Positions 35,840 to 49,326 of a stretch of DNA of 64,000 nt are shown here, in pieces. The stretch comes from Temnopleurus reevesii (Eukaryota > Echinodermata > Echinoidea > Temnopleuroida > Temnopleuridae). The notes under the pieces were generated by a model. The model made no database searches and was not told the DNA's origin. It worked only from the letters and a program-made list of their open reading frames with translations. A program made the translations under genes and the position numbers. The stretch lies in assembly GCA_036244855.1 (NCBI GenBank), contig BQKZ01001912.1, forward strand, positions 26,284-90,283, given 5' to 3'. Position 1 is the first letter of the stretch; every line of letters begins with the position of its first letter.

Positions 35840-38800
35840 CGTGCTTGCAGTCTTGATCTAGCTGATAGGTGCCTTGACCTTGTGTGAGAAAATAAGATAT
35901 TTTGAAGAGGAGTGCATCAATATTCGAAAAAATGACTGTTTGATGATAAGACAGATATCTATTGCAGGGCCACGTAACATAGAGCCTCCCAACCAAGTCT
36001 ATAGGAAACCATGTACTGAAGGTTTGCGATTGATCGCAATTTCTTTTATGTAATTGGCCAAAGAATTCCTTTGGAAGGCATCCTGAACCTTAAAGTAGTG
36101 AAGCAGCTAGCTAGAGACAGGTCTTTGATGACTTGCTGACGTTACTCTTTGAGCAAACGTAGTTCTGATATACACCAATCAGCTGATCGATTGGGCAGCG
36201 GAGACTCCATTACTGCCATGTACCAAACTTTGTGTGAGTTCATCATCCGTGTCCCCAGTCTAGTCCTATGTGTGGTTCATCTGTCCCTGTATATTCCTAC
36301 GCTACTGGGAGACGGTTAACTTGGAGCTTTCCATTACACAGAGTCAGAACTTTCCTCTCAATGGCACATGACAGTAATCTGTTGCCCACTTTTGTCGACA
36401 TTGCTTGACGCATTCGTCTATGTGCTTGTAGTTGGTAGATGGCGTTTATACATGGATTGTTGCTTTTAATATAATTTGCTAACTGGTATGAATAATACAA
36501 ATGGAATAGATTGACAACTCCAGAAACTGGTCTCCTTTCGTATAAGTATCATCATCCCTTCCAGTAACAGCTCCGCAGAGATGAGAGAGGTAGATGTACT
36601 TCTCGAAAGCATCTCATACTGACTGTGACTGGTGACCAGAAAATCATCGACCTGGCGAACTATAGACTAGAAACTTTGAACTGTCCAATTGCCTTTGCAG
36701 TCTTATCTACCTTGAAAGAATTATAGAAGCATGATGATAGTGATAAAATTTTATGAGTAACGACAAGGTACATTATGATATGTCCAACAAGGTTACCGGC
36801 AAAAGTACTTATTAGTCGTTTCTTTGCTTGGTCTTCAAGTTCAATACTCCGTTACAAATAAAACGAAGTACATTTACTGCGTAACCTAGGAAGGAGCTGC
36901 ACTTTCATCTTGGGTAATACATCTTAATGAAAAGTGATGAAGAGCTTATCTTAGGATGCAACGACATAGATAAACAACAAATCTTCTCGCAAGCACTTCT
37001 TGTTAAAACGACTTGCAAAGTGCACGTGAAAGCATTTTGATGACTTAAATGGGCGGGGAAATTATCCAGTAATGCGGGTCTATTATTTGATAATTCAAGC
37101 TCGAGTTCATTGTTTATTTACAGCGGGGTCACAGAGAACGAGAATAGTGTTAAGCATCTATTCTCGACGTTTCAATATATCAATTTTGACAGCTTTATCT
37201 TTTCATAAATTCATCTGCTTTCTTAAAAACTCGATATGAAAAGATGCAAATCTGATGCTGGTTCACAACCCAAACGTTGATGAACTAACTGATTCGTATG
37301 GAAATCCTGTATCAGATGGACCTGGAAAAGAATCAGTTAGGGCAAAATTCCAATCCGGGTTTAAAAAATAAAGTGATCCAGAATGACATTGTGGTCAAAT
37401 GTGCATTTACACCAGAGGTTTTGCATATCTAAACCAAGAGTTGTGTACAATAAATACGTCAAACTTATGGTCGAAGTTTGCAAACCACCATTTATGTTGA
37501 CTTATGTTGACCAATAATTGTGGGACAGCATGTTGCTCAGTGTTGGGTAAACTTCGACCCACGTTTTTCAGGAGTGTATGCATGTGACATGAGTGCATGT
37601 TATCCCCTTACAGGAAAAACATGAATTCATAAAATATTGGTCCAAGATACCTTTTCAATTTTAAGTTACTCAGGTCTGTCTGAGTTGCTTTGAAAATATT
37701 ACAGGCCTAACTGATTATAATGATCTACCTGTCATAACTTACCATCTAGCTAGCGCAAAATACAATCATTTATCAAAGATTTAGAATATGACAACTTTGG
37801 TCATTAAGTCTGTCAGTCGTATTACTGCAAAGAGTTGTTGATCCGCCATTCCCATAATGAACATTATGGCTCTTATGGATCTACTCTCCCATTAAGAGCT
37901 CATAATCGTTTATGAAGATGAAACCTTCCCAGTCCAAGATAACCATGAATAGAAAGATATGGATATTAACAGAACGCGTATCTAATACGGCATAATTGGG
38001 CGTTTTCTCGAACGCGAGTTAAAGCAACTATAATCACCTTCGCGTTTTTCCCATTTTTGTCTTTAAATGCACAAAAAGGTTTCAGCATACCAGGGGCCAA
38101 TTGCATGAAATAATCAAGCTATCCGCTTCTTGCTAAGACGTCTTAACGTCTTGTGCCATCCTCTCAACACAAACACAAACGTGGATACGTCTATGTTAAG
38201 AGGTTGGCACAAGAAGTTAGGGAGACAGAAAGAGAGTGTTGAAACTTCTCCTTCATAGGTTGTAAGTAATGTCTTATATTGCAACTCTCACAACAATGGG
38301 CCTGCAGTAATGTCACTTTATATTTCTATGTATGCATATTCACTTTTGTACTTTTCTTGTGTTTTCTGTTGTCATGGTTGTAGGGCCCCTGTGAAAAACA
38401 GTGCTGTGATCACTGAGTGGGCAACCCTACTGAAATAAAAACAAATAAATAAATATAAATAAAGCCCCCATCCCTCCCTATTGCAGCATGGGTCTGCCCT
38501 GGGAAAATTTAAGCATGTTCAGCATAAAGAAAGAATAATAAATAGGGGTAAATATTTTTGCATAAATGATTTCCAGAACGTTTTTTAAAGCAAATTCTGG
38601 ATAATAAATCCTAAATAAAAAAAAATGATCTTCTATAATTTGTCAATCTAATCTTTCTGGCAAGGAGGTGTATAAGCATTACTAGAAATATCATCCAAAC
38701 ATTTTTTGTTATCAAATGAACACACATAAAATAAAATTACCTTTGAAGAAAAAGGCTTTTTCTTAATAAGATGTATACATAATTATGCTTTTATACATCA

Positions 38801-41800
38801 AGAATGAAGGAAATTGCTCTAAGTAGATAAACACAACTAAAAGTTAATGACCACTTTAAATAAGTATATTTTTACATGAATGATCAATTTGCGAGGATTT
38901 ATAATATTTATAGACATATAATCATAATTATATAATTTTCAGACAAGAGACTTTCCCTCCACTAGAGATCCGAAAAGTTAAATTATTACACTCTTAAAAG
39001 GTTGGGCAGAAGGTTTACCCAACCCTGAGTAAAATAGTGTCAACACAACTATTGGCAAAGGAATGTCCAACTTATTGAGAAACTGCTATTTCACCATAAG
39101 TCTGTAGGTTGGACATATTTTAACCATTGTTTCTGTTAAATGAATCCAACTTCTGGTGTGATTTTCCAATTTTACCATAAGTTGGGCATATTTCAACCTA
39201 TAGTTGAGTAGACATTCCCTTTATTGAGCAATTTTTGCCAGTTTTTAAAGAGTTAAGTTGCCATGAACTTGCTTAGTCGTTTATGGAAATAAAGATATAA
39301 AGGGGTGGCACAATATCCTTTAAAAGTAAAGAATAAGGTTTGAATATTTACTTACCTGCAAAAGTGAAGTCAATTAGATGGGGGATTCATGTCATGCATT
39401 CATCTCGGAAAAGCCTGAAAAGAAAGAAATTGTCAAAATAAAATCTAAACTGATTAGGATTAAACTGCAATTATTTGAGGGATATCTACATTTAGCCATG
39501 ACTTAAAAAGCAACGATTAATTATGACCCGGTCTAGATAGAGCACATACCAAAATATGCTTATATTGGCTTTTTGAAATTTTTACCAGACCATAATTTTG
39601 TAAAAATTAAAAAAGTCAATGCAGAGTAAAAAAAAATCGTCATATTCACCAAGAAGTGGAAGATAAATACTTCTCACGAAAAATATATTCATACTTACAT
39701 TTTAATTAAAGCGTGTTTTTCTTTGAAGTTAGCAAGTATTTTAAAAGGATACTTTGGAGGTTGTTAATTGGATTGTCGTGAATAGCTCGCCTATATGCAA
39801 AAACAGTAACGAAATTGTTCCTTCGCAAAAGAGTTATGAATTTTTATAAAATTTGACCACGGTTTAAATTACTTCGAAGATCAGCAACGAATTTGTATAA
39901 AATTATATCGAAACTCACACGAAATAATGTTCAAATTTCTAATTCAGTTATCACCTGAAACATATGGGTCCAACATAATATTCGTCCTACCTGTCCGGAA
40001 ATGATGGACATATTCCAATAAAGAGGGGAACTAGTTCAAAGTATTGTTTCTGATTGAAAGGGTCCATTCAATGCATTTCCATCGAATAATATTGCCCTTT
40101 GTCTCCTATATATAGATGGTATTTATGCAACCTTGGTGGCCCAATGTGTGCGATTCCCATACCTTTAGCTATTGTACCCATTCTGTCCATCTATAAATGG
40201 ATCACTAATTGGTCTTTCGACCTTCTCATTAGCATTGATATCATAAATATGAAGGTGATATTCAATTTCATCTCTCGCTCCCCACCCCAACCATATAATG
40301 CGTGACGTTCTCTATTTGGAATTCTTGTTTTACTGAAATACGTGGGACTCCACAGATTTAAAATGTATGTAAGCATACAAATTAGCAAAGAAAGAATTAT
40401 TTCAATAATGCTTCACCAAAATAAATCTTTGTAAAAATATAAACCCTTTACAGACTATCTTCTTAAGGCTCGATAGTTGAATCTTTAAATCAAACGTGTT
40501 TTTTTTCATAATGAAGAGTCCAAATTGGACTGTCAAAAGGAATACTTGTTCCTGAAGAATTCGATAAATGAAATATTCATGGCATTATCCTGAAACTGAA
40601 TGTAAAACGTAAGCCCATATTTCGACTTACTACACGTATTTCAGTCTTGGGTAAACTTTGGATTTCTTTTATTTCATATATTTGACAATCAAACTTTGCC
40701 ATTTACAAAAATCTAAAATATCTAATTCATATGAATATAAATCGTTCGTCACTTTCTTCTCCAATTGGTAGTGACCTATGAAAAGAGGATTAAAAAAAAA
40801 TGTAAAGATATGGTAGTTGTAAAAATCATAGTCTATAAACTCTAATGCTCTAATACTTCTTTCGTTAATGTCTCTGCAATCTCTAGGGGATGTATGATTT
40901 CATATATCTATTTCTCATTGTGATTAACTACAAGTTATTGTTTTTGCTTTGCATAGAAATATAACTTTTAGAGATCGATGGAAATCTCAGGATTACGTAA
41001 ATGTAGAAGCTATGTGCTTCTATGAACGGGAAGCGCCTTAATTATTATGACATATTCCTAGTACTCTATAATAATGCTCATTAATATTCAAACATTTCCA
41101 TGTCGGTTCCTTTGAGGCGTGTAATGAGTTGCATTTCTAAATATATTTAGAAAGGATTCGTCTATAATCTTTCTTTTAGATGAAACAGGGAATAAATAAT
41201 CAGCATACCTCACTATGAGCACCCGAGAGAGAACATATACTCGGAGTTAAAAAATCAAAAGAAGGGTATAAGTTTTCTCAGAGGGAATAGACAATAGCTA
41301 TTTTGAAATTGTATGATATGATTTATTACTAGACGCTAGCTCTGACACTTATTTTATTTTCATGTCAAATTTATTTACGCTGTGACAAAGCAAGAGGCAA
41401 AAATCTATGAAGGTAGTTTTAATGTGATGATAACACATCGAAGCCAATTTATACATTTAAAAATCATTGTTAGCAATTAACTTAGGCATTTTTAAGAAAA
41501 GCTTTCATTCTGATCATTATGATGTAACAAAGGAATACATCTATGTCATATCTCGGCCAATTATAACATATATTAAAGATATTTCACACTTACCTCTTAC
41601 GGGATCCATGAAGATTAACTCCTTATTTCTGGATGACTAGAGAGGACAGTTGCAAAGTTTGATGTCCCAGCTTACTGAACATTATCGTAGAGTAGATAAA
41701 TAGTAGAAACTATGACCCTTCTAAGATGAAGTAGCCGGAACAAAGGTCGACGCAAGACTGACATACATAGTGGAGTTTTATCAATATTGCATCGGCGATG

Positions 41801-42050
41801 ATTTGTATTATGTACGGCTGAAAGGATTACAAAAGGGGGGCTTGCTGGCACCTCGATCCTGAGAGCGAGGGGTGCATGCGCGTACCCCGTCCCTCCGTGT
41901 TCAGAAGGTCGCCTGTTTGCACGCTTTTCGCTAAGATAAACACGCCCAATATTTTGTTGGCCATGATACGCTTCTATAGAATATAAAGTCGAAAAGACAG
42001 GAATATAATTTTTCTAGGTCATGTTGGTACATGGGGGATACCCACATGGG
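35840..42050. other. Intergenic, no gene seen
   Basis: Upstream of P450-B I find no supported exon over 6 kb. Weak inverted repeats occur near 38090-38220 and a GTTGGGCA-type repeat near 39000-39240. Open frames at 36297-36500, 37407-37598 and 40099-40305 are short and featureless. The P450-B promoter should lie just above 35839, but I see no clear TATA box. Confidence 0.45.
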
Positions 42051-42100
42051 GATATAGCTATTATTATTACTTCGGGTAAGATGGGTGTGGTCTCTTAGTT

Positions 42101-42880
42101 TTAAGAGCAGGTGGTATGCATCGATTGTGTTGCATTAAGCTTTTTGGACATCTTCGCACGACTCTGTGAATGACTGGTGACACTTTCTCGCAATCGGCAG
42201 TAACCCCTAGCGCAGAATAGCACCGATGAAAGGGTCACCAGTCGTGTTTCATAAAACTTTACGTACATCCTCGCACGACTCTGCGAACAACTGGTGACCC
42301 TTCCTCGCACTCAGTGATAACCCATGGCGCAAAATTGCACCGATGAAAGGGTCACCGGTCGTGTTTCATAAAGCTTTTTCGTACATCTTCGCACGACTCT
42401 GCGAATGACTGGTGACCCTTTCTCGCAATCAGTAATAACTCCTGGCGCAGAATAGCACCGATGAAAGGGTAACCAGTCGTGTTTCATAAAGCTTTTTCGT
42501 ACATCTTCGCACGAATCTGCGAACGACTGGTGACCATTTCTCGCACTCAGTGATAGCCCTGATGCAGAATCGCACCGATGAAAGGGTCACCAGTTGTGTT
42601 TCTTACAAATTTTACGTACATCCTCGCACGACTCTGCGAACGGCTGGTGTCCCTTTCTCGCACTCAGTGATAGCCCTGATGCAGAATCGCACCGATGAAA
42701 GGGTCACCAGTTGTGTTTCTTACAAATTTTACGTACATCCTCGCACGACTCTGCGAACGGCTGGTGTCCCTTTCTCGCACTCAGTGATAGCCCCTGGCGC
42801 AGAATAGCATCGATGAAAGGGTCGCCAGTCGTTCGTAGAGTAGTGTGTAGATTTACACGTAGCTTTATGAAACACGACCC
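42101..42880. repeat. Palindromic VNTR, six units
   Basis: Six units of 116-118 bases, marked by GCACGACTCTG at about 42157, 42273, 42391, 42508, 42626 and 42744. Each unit carries CTGGTGACCCTTTC and its reverse complement GAAAGGGTCACCAG, so each can fold on itself. The array ends in TTTATGAAACACGACCC. A degenerate single unit of the same family lies in caveolin intron 2 at 14782-14925. Confidence 0.8.
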
Positions 42881-43752
42881 TGTTCTCATTTACAAAACTT
42901 TCGACCGAATGACCAATGATAGAGATACCAATCGTTCCAGAAAATTAATGACTTATTTACCGATTGATTAGGATGAGAGAAATAGGGCTAGACCACAGGA
43001 TTTCTGATGCAGAAAAAAAAATGTTGACAAATAAATCACCCCACAACATCCCCCCCCCCCATCAATCACACATACAAAAACAAATACGCGGTGAACCGTA
43101 CACATAAATTTGCTTGTTCCAGATTATTTGAGATGCACCATTTCTCGGAAGTAATATATCAATACTCTGCGACAGTTGACACTTCTTCATCAGGCCAATG
43201 TAGAATTAATTTATATCCATGTATTCCTTCCTAATTTATAGCTCATATTCATGTATTCATGAAATTCCCTTTCGAAACGTTTTCTATATATTAGTCTAAA
43301 ATTGCAGCTTCTGCCAAAAATGTATATTCATCCCCACATAAAGATAGAATGAAATGTATTTTTTTGTATAATTTCCGACTGATATTTTGAAAAAGAACTG
43401 GAAGTGTTGCGAAATAAGAAAGAAATCAAGTATTTCGATGTTCTGTATTTCAAATCATATTTCTGCTCGTCACGAACGTTTACAAGGGGATAAAAAGATA
43501 AACGAATTTATTATGTATAAATTAATAATTGGATGATAAGACAAACGGCAATAAGTAAACAAATTGATAAGTAAGACCGCTCCTATCTGCCTGAGTTTAA
43601 CAAAAAAATCAAAAATTTGTTGCGATATCCTCTGGCACAAAAGCGTTAGATTTTCTAAATTGAATCCCCTTGTTTCCTCAAAATATTTTTTTTGGTTAAA
43701 TCATTTGTTTGACGAAAATCAAGTAAGCAAATTCGATAAACGCTTCTCTCCT
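42881..43752. other. Non-coding
   Basis: No exon seen. Parts of this stretch (around 42890-43200 and 43690-43745) reappear in diverged form at 44255-44590 and 45290-45345, consistent with a second version of the region after the N at 43806. Confidence 0.45.
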
Positions 43753-43753
43753 C

Positions 43754-43755
<2 letters not shown>

Positions 43756-43805
<50 letters not shown>

Positions 43806-43806
43806 N
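43756..43806. repeat. (CT)n tract ending in a single-N join
   Basis: About 25 CT units end in one N. The sequence after it restarts at a point identical to 42053, so this is an assembly join and not continuous sequence. Confidence 0.8.
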
Positions 43807-44250
43807 TATAGCTATTATTATTACTTCGGGTAAGATGGGTGTGGTCTCTTAGTTTTAAGAGCAGGTGGTATGCATCGATTGTGTTGCATTAAGCTTTTTG
43901 GACATCTTCGCACGACTCTGTGAATGACTGGTGACACTTTCTCGCAATCGGCAGTAACCCCTAGCGCATAATAGCACCGATGAAAGGGTCACCAGTCGTG
44001 TTTCATTAAGCGGTTCGTACATCCTCGCACGACTCTGCGAACGAATGGTGACCTTGTCTCGCACTAAGTGATAGCCCCTGGCACAGAATAGCACCGATGA
44101 AAGGGTCACCAGTCGTGTTGCATAAAGCTTTTTCGTACATCTTCTCACGACTCTGCGAACGACTGGTGACCCTTTCTCGCAATCAGTAATACCCCCTGGC
44201 GCAAAATCTCATCGATGAAAGGGTCACCAGTCGTAGATCTACACATGCAG
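43807..44250. repeat. Second version of the palindromic VNTR, three units
   Basis: 43807-44005 is almost identical to 42053-42251. The array then has only three units (about 43909, 44025 and 44144) before the same closing sequence, against six in the first version. This looks like a length allele of the same locus. Confidence 0.75.
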
Positions 44251-44599
44251 CCTTATGAAACACAACCCTGTTCCCATTCACAAAACTTTCGACCAAATGA
44301 CCAATAGTACAAATGCCAATCGTTATAGAAAAATAATTATGATTACTGTATGAATTAAAATGAAAGGAAAAGAGCTGGACCACATGATTACTGAAAAAAA
44401 TGTTAACAAATAAGACACCTTACGCACAACCCCACATAACGTGCCCCCCCACACACACACACAACTCAGGCCGTGAACCGTACACACAATTTTTTCTTGT
44501 TCCACATTACTTGAGAGGCACCCTTGCTCGGAAGTATCCCGATAATCTGCGCCAGTTGACATTTATTCATCAGAGCGATTTAGAATCAATTTAAATCCA

Positions 44600-45900
44600 T
44601 GCATATTTTGTCGATTTATGATTCATTATCTTATTTATTTATTTTTTCAAAAGCATGCATTTCCATGAAAATAACATAAATTAATGTTATCAGTAATTGA
44701 ATAAACTAAACAGTATACTACGTGCGAAAAAAAGGTGATTATTATATTTCTAAGCCTTTTAATATCGAATTCCGATTGGCGATAGGCGAAGAATAGTATA
44801 TTAGTGTGTTAATATTAGAAGTAGGAATGTAAAAGCACAATAGCAAAACGATCACGGAATTCTGTGTATACGAAACTTATTCATACTAGTATTTCGATGT
44901 CGAAAAATCTTTTCTATGAATATAAAAATAATGATTTCCTCTCATTGGCTACCAGACTAGGAAACTTCAATCTAAACAACAAATGTGTACTCCCCAAATT
45001 GTATCTCATGTTGCGAACACATGTAATTCACTCTGACAGCATTTATTAAGATTTTAATAAGATGTTTTAATATGAATGCCAACTTTGAGGGGCCCGTCTG
45101 CTTAATTTTATTTATATCTGCTGGAACCGAATTACATAAAATGGCTAGCATTTGAACTTAAACGCAACATACGTATATATTTCGCATTTTTATCTAAGAT
45201 ATATGGTAAAATGTTGTTATATGAAAATTTCATACTCTTGTTTCTAAGTATGTCCAAATAAATTGAGGTATTATGTCATATTTTTACCGGTTCTTTTGGT
45301 TGAAATAATTTATGAACAAAAATCACATAAACAAATTCAATAAACGCTTCACAACTTAGATTCTTTTAGTTTCCATGACGATATTATAATATTAAGTCAG
45401 CTTATATTTTGAAATATGTCTGATGAGGCTTGGTATAAAGTAGCTGATCCGATCTTTATTGAATATTTAAAATGTGACTTTAATAATTATTGGGGCGCTC
45501 TAGCTGTCCGTGCAAACCTTAAATTGAATTAGATTGAATTTATCTATTTTGTACTTTCAGGGATTTTGCTAGTTTTCTCTTACAGTGAGGTGCGTTTCAG
45601 TGATGAGGGGTGCAATTGACACCATTTTTACATTTTTTTTTAACAATATAGCTTGTACAGCTCGGATTCCGACTATCATTGACTGTCGGCACGCCATGAC
45701 TTCCAAATGTATAATATATCTAAAAATATATATACTTAGATTTTTTTGTAAAGTCAAAAAGAGCTTGATACGTTTTCAATTTCTGAGAACAAAAACTAAC
45801 GCAACACATGGAATACAGATACAAATATGAATGAATGAAATAAAAGTTCCAAAGCTGTACACATCTGAAAAAATAGTGATTAAATTTGTCTTTAAAAAAT
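44600..45900. other. Non-coding
   Basis: No supported exon. AT-rich DNA with short open frames (44864-45049, 45569-45757, 45585-45830) that show no family features or paired splice sites. Confidence 0.4.
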
Positions 45901-45928
45901 CTGAAATATTTTTTTTTCTACCAATTAG

Positions 45929-46171
45929 GCCAAAATCATTAGAAATTTACGGGACTCCGACTGTCCCCATTGAGGAGCAGCATTTTGTCGAAGGCGCCCC
46001 TCTCCCCAAAGTCAACGGCGACTGCCTATTGTTCTTAGATCGTGCAGCTAACACAGTATAACAATGATCACTCCAAGTCATAAACCATGCTCATCTAAAC
46101 ACAAGCGAGGTCGAGCTTCCGAAGAAAGCATACGCCTACTACCAATATCCCGACGCCAAGACGCCATGTCA
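45929..46171 (+). pseudogene. Broken terminal exon resembling the A2M/TEP receptor-binding domain
   Basis: After a pyrimidine tract and ATTAG, one frame reads KSLEIYGTPTVPIEEQHF, then VNGDCLLFLDRA, meets TAA (46059) and TGA (46065), and continues in the same frame through LQVINHAHLNTSEVEL and KKAYAYYQYPD to a cysteine and a stop at 46169-46171. The order of a short beta strand ending in LFLD, a second strand, an AYAYYQYPD motif and a last cysteine matches the end of the macroglobulin receptor-binding domain of alpha-2-macroglobulin, complement C3 and CD109 (the VYDYY motif before the final cysteine). The two stops mean it is dead in this copy. No upstream exon is visible. The family call is from pattern memory and is tentative. 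Confidence 0.45.
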
Positions 46172-46586
46172 TTTCGAGTGATATATATATGAGCATATAT
46201 GTTAATAACGAACATTACCCTTTGTAAATTTTAATTTATGTAGATTCGAATTTTGATATGTAATACTCCTTCGATTAATTTGATTGTTTCATTGTGCTCT
46301 TTTTTATTTCAATGCAACTAAAGAAATTTAAATGATCAGTATAGAGTATGGCTATGACTTTTCACTAAGATAAATAAATGTTTTCTACATCTTTAATTAG
46401 CCAAATGCAACTTTTATGAACGCCATTTCATACAAGATGGCTAGTTTGCGGTAAAATGGCCAAAGGCGCTTCAAATATTTATGATTACTTTCTGAGTTGA
46501 AAGTAAAAGTATTCACAAATATACACCAATCAATCTTTTTAATGACAAATTAGAATATATATAATATTTTAATGACAAGTTAGAAT

Positions 46587-46935
46587 CATGCTCATCTAAA
46601 CACAAGCGAGGTCGAGTTTCTGAGGAAAACATACGCCTACTACCAATATCCCGACTATAAGACGCCATGTCATTTCGAGTGTTTATATACGAGCATCTAT
46701 GGTAACAACGAACATTGCCATTGGTTAATTTTAATTGATGTACGTTAGAAGTTTAATATGGAATACTCCCTTGATTGTTTTCATTCTCTCATTGCGTTTC
46801 TTTTTATTTCAATGTTATATGCTACCAGCTGAAGTTAAATAATCACTTTAAAATATTGCGATGACTTTCCAATCTAGATTTTATGTATCGTGAAATAGCC
46901 AGATGCAATTACTTTTATGAATGCCATCAAACATG
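46587..46935 (+). repeat. Tandem copy of 46086-46441
   Basis: The 3' half of the broken exon and about 270 bases after it are repeated 501 bases downstream. The copy keeps the frame of HLNTSEVE and TYAYYQYPDYKTPC, but its terminal stop has become a cysteine codon. Confidence 0.7.
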
Positions 46936-47477
46936 GTTTCACACAAGAGTGATTTCATTTCGCCGCTTTTCCTTAGATTTGATACCATAAAGAGATAAAA
47001 AGAAAATAGAAGATAATTTTTTTCAGTGTATTTTATTTTTTGTACCAAGGATGTCAACATGGTCAACACAACGATACTCATAAAATAATGTGCATACAAC
47101 AAAGCAATGTGTATGTGAAGGCCGTGGTTAATACATTCATTTTAGTTAGGATTTTCCTTCTTGAAAATCTTAGCACTCTCTGACATCACATTAACATTTA
47201 TCCGGTGTTTAACCAGTAAACAATCGGCGTTTTCCTATATGATAAGGTGCACCGACTTTTTAGGTCAATGTTTAATGTCATGATTTATTATCTGCTATTA
47301 TACATCTAGAAAAATGTCCGGCATTTACTCGGCTATTTACCGTATTAAATGATGCAAACTTATATTCAACACTGAGTATGAATGAATGGGTACCTTGCAA
47401 TACATATTACACATAATTGTTACACATTATGATTTTGTGATGAAAAATATAATCAAATAAAACTGTTTGACGATAGC

Positions 47478-49279
47478 ATGTTATACAACCTTTTTAAGAG
47501 TGTGTGTGTGTTTGTCAGAACAAAACATTTCCATACAATTACAACAAAGAATGATTATGATTTTGACCAAGAAAATTGTAACAGATTAATTAGAAACACT
47601 TTCGAAGAATTAAAAAAGTCAAGGGAAAATAGATACATACGACATGTATTGAACTGTGCGGAAATCGCAATCGAAATTAGGTCCCGATTTAAAGAACATT
47701 ACAAAGAAGTGTTGAACTGTAAGCAAGTTGCTTTGGGCGTTAGCGATCATAACAAGTGTCATTGTAATGTAAAGGTATGATTAACATTATCTTAAATGTA
47801 CTGTCAATTCATGACAATGATGATTATCATCTTCCAGGAGATTATTTTATCTTGTAATATTGCATAAAACCAATCTAAAACCTCAAATGTTATTCATGTT
47901 TAAAAGGTTGGAGGAATGAAATTTCTTTCAAAATGTTAAATCAATATTTTATGAACACTAGACCCATCCTTTCAAGTAAAAAAATGTTAGTGCAAATTTA
48001 CCGTTTGTAAAGGTTGCTGCTCCTCCAGCCTTTTGAAATGTTAATTCAATATTTACGTTTTTATTGTGTATCAATCAATCAACTAAATTGTTTAAGATCT
48101 TTAATTCTTTGAGATTACAGACGTGAATAATAAAAGGAAATGGTAATGGCGCGAATGATCCCACTAAAAGAGTAGCGGATCCAGGGGGGCGTCCCGGCGC
48201 ATGCCCCCTCCCCTATTTTTCGGCAAAAATGAAAGGAAAAGGGAACAATGAGAGGGAATTAGGCGGTATATCACTCATTATATATCTTTAGAGATGCCAG
48301 GAAATCGCATTTAAGTGTATTTAATTTTCTTTTTTTTTCTCGGAACAAATCGGCACATGTGCCACGCCCCTCCCCTCTTTTAAAAATCCTAGATCCGCTA
48401 CTGCAATATGCCTTTCTGCAGACACGAACTACTCATTAGTCGTTAGCAGGTCACCATTTAGAGAAAAGTGTTTAATCACTGGGGAGAAATGCAAGGCAGC
48501 CATTCCAATCGGCAGCACTCAGAGCTCAAAATATTAGTAAAAACGACAAGTCTTGGAGAACCCCACATGTCACAAGTGTGGAGTATCCTAAAGCACAATG
48601 CATGCACCGTTGAGGGGGGTTGAACATTTAGATCATGGGGTCGTAAATGCTTAGGGGCGCCAAATTTCCACATTTTAACTGTAGAATTCTTTCTTCCCCT
48701 TCGTCTTTATGAAGGTCATTAAATCATTATGAGAGGGCGCTCTTTCTTAAAGATAAGTTCACAGTTAGATAATGAGGGCATTATGTATGAAAGGGTGCCA
48801 CAGCAGGTCATCATCAATTTTCATAAAATCTAAACTTTTGATGATTTCATATTCGCCTCTCTCCTCGTTCTCCTTCTTCAAGGACACCATTTAAGAGTGG
48901 GACTTCAAAGACTATATCCTTAACTTTAAAACAGAGTAAGTGCCTCTAATTTTGCATGGAGACAGTAAATTGCGGATAATTAAATTTTGCTTGGAATATG
49001 TAAAGTATGTAACGTAGTTTGAAAATCTTTCTTCAGAAAGATGTGAAATATGAGTTTATGGATCGTTTAATAACGATGACGGGCAAATTATCTGATGTAA
49101 ACCCGTTAAAGACATTCTTCGTACATTGGAGCCCTCGTGTAGACAATGTAAATATCTCTCATTTTTCCTTGTTATATGTCAGGGTTTATCCTAACGCATA
49201 CTTTAGACTATACACTTTTAAAGTTTTTACCATCTCTGGAAGTATGTCACTAAAATATGACAAAGAAAATGTAGCGTAA
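47478..49279 (+). CDS. Possible two-exon gene of unknown function
   Basis: Exon 47478-47774 ends in AAG then GTATGA, phase 0. Exon 49037-49279 follows CTTTCTTCAG in the same phase and runs to a stop. Together they would encode 179 residues. The middle is helix-like and charged (NCNRLIRNTFEELKKSREN, IAIEIRSRFKEHYKE), followed by FMDRLITMTGKLSDVNPL. I do not recognise a family. There is no obvious signal peptide or membrane segment. The first exon could instead begin at 47501 after TTTGTCAG, with more exons upstream. It would converge tail to tail with the GPCR, with only 47 bases between stop codons. The intron holds a MITE (48171-48402). AT-rich codon use makes chance a real possibility. Confidence 0.35.
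48171..48402. mobile_element. MITE with AGTAGCGGATC ends
   Basis: AGTAGCGGATCCAGG at the left and CCTAGATCCGCTACT at the right form terminal inverted repeats. The interior contains matching CACGCCCCTCCCC-type arms and no reading frame. It is a short non-autonomous DNA transposon. Confidence 0.65.
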
Positions 49280-49326
49280 CATGGCATGTAATTCCGTTAC
49301 CACCCATGTTGAATTGCCCATCGACA

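Noticed and set aside
35282..35861. Plus-strand frames of 170 and 127 residues
   Set aside because: They are antisense to P450-B exon 1 and run through the AC microsatellite.
42101..44250. Regular repeats that could suggest a CRISPR array
   Set aside because: The whole unit, including the would-be spacer, is repeated, units are about 117 bases, and the DNA is animal nuclear sequence. It is a VNTR.
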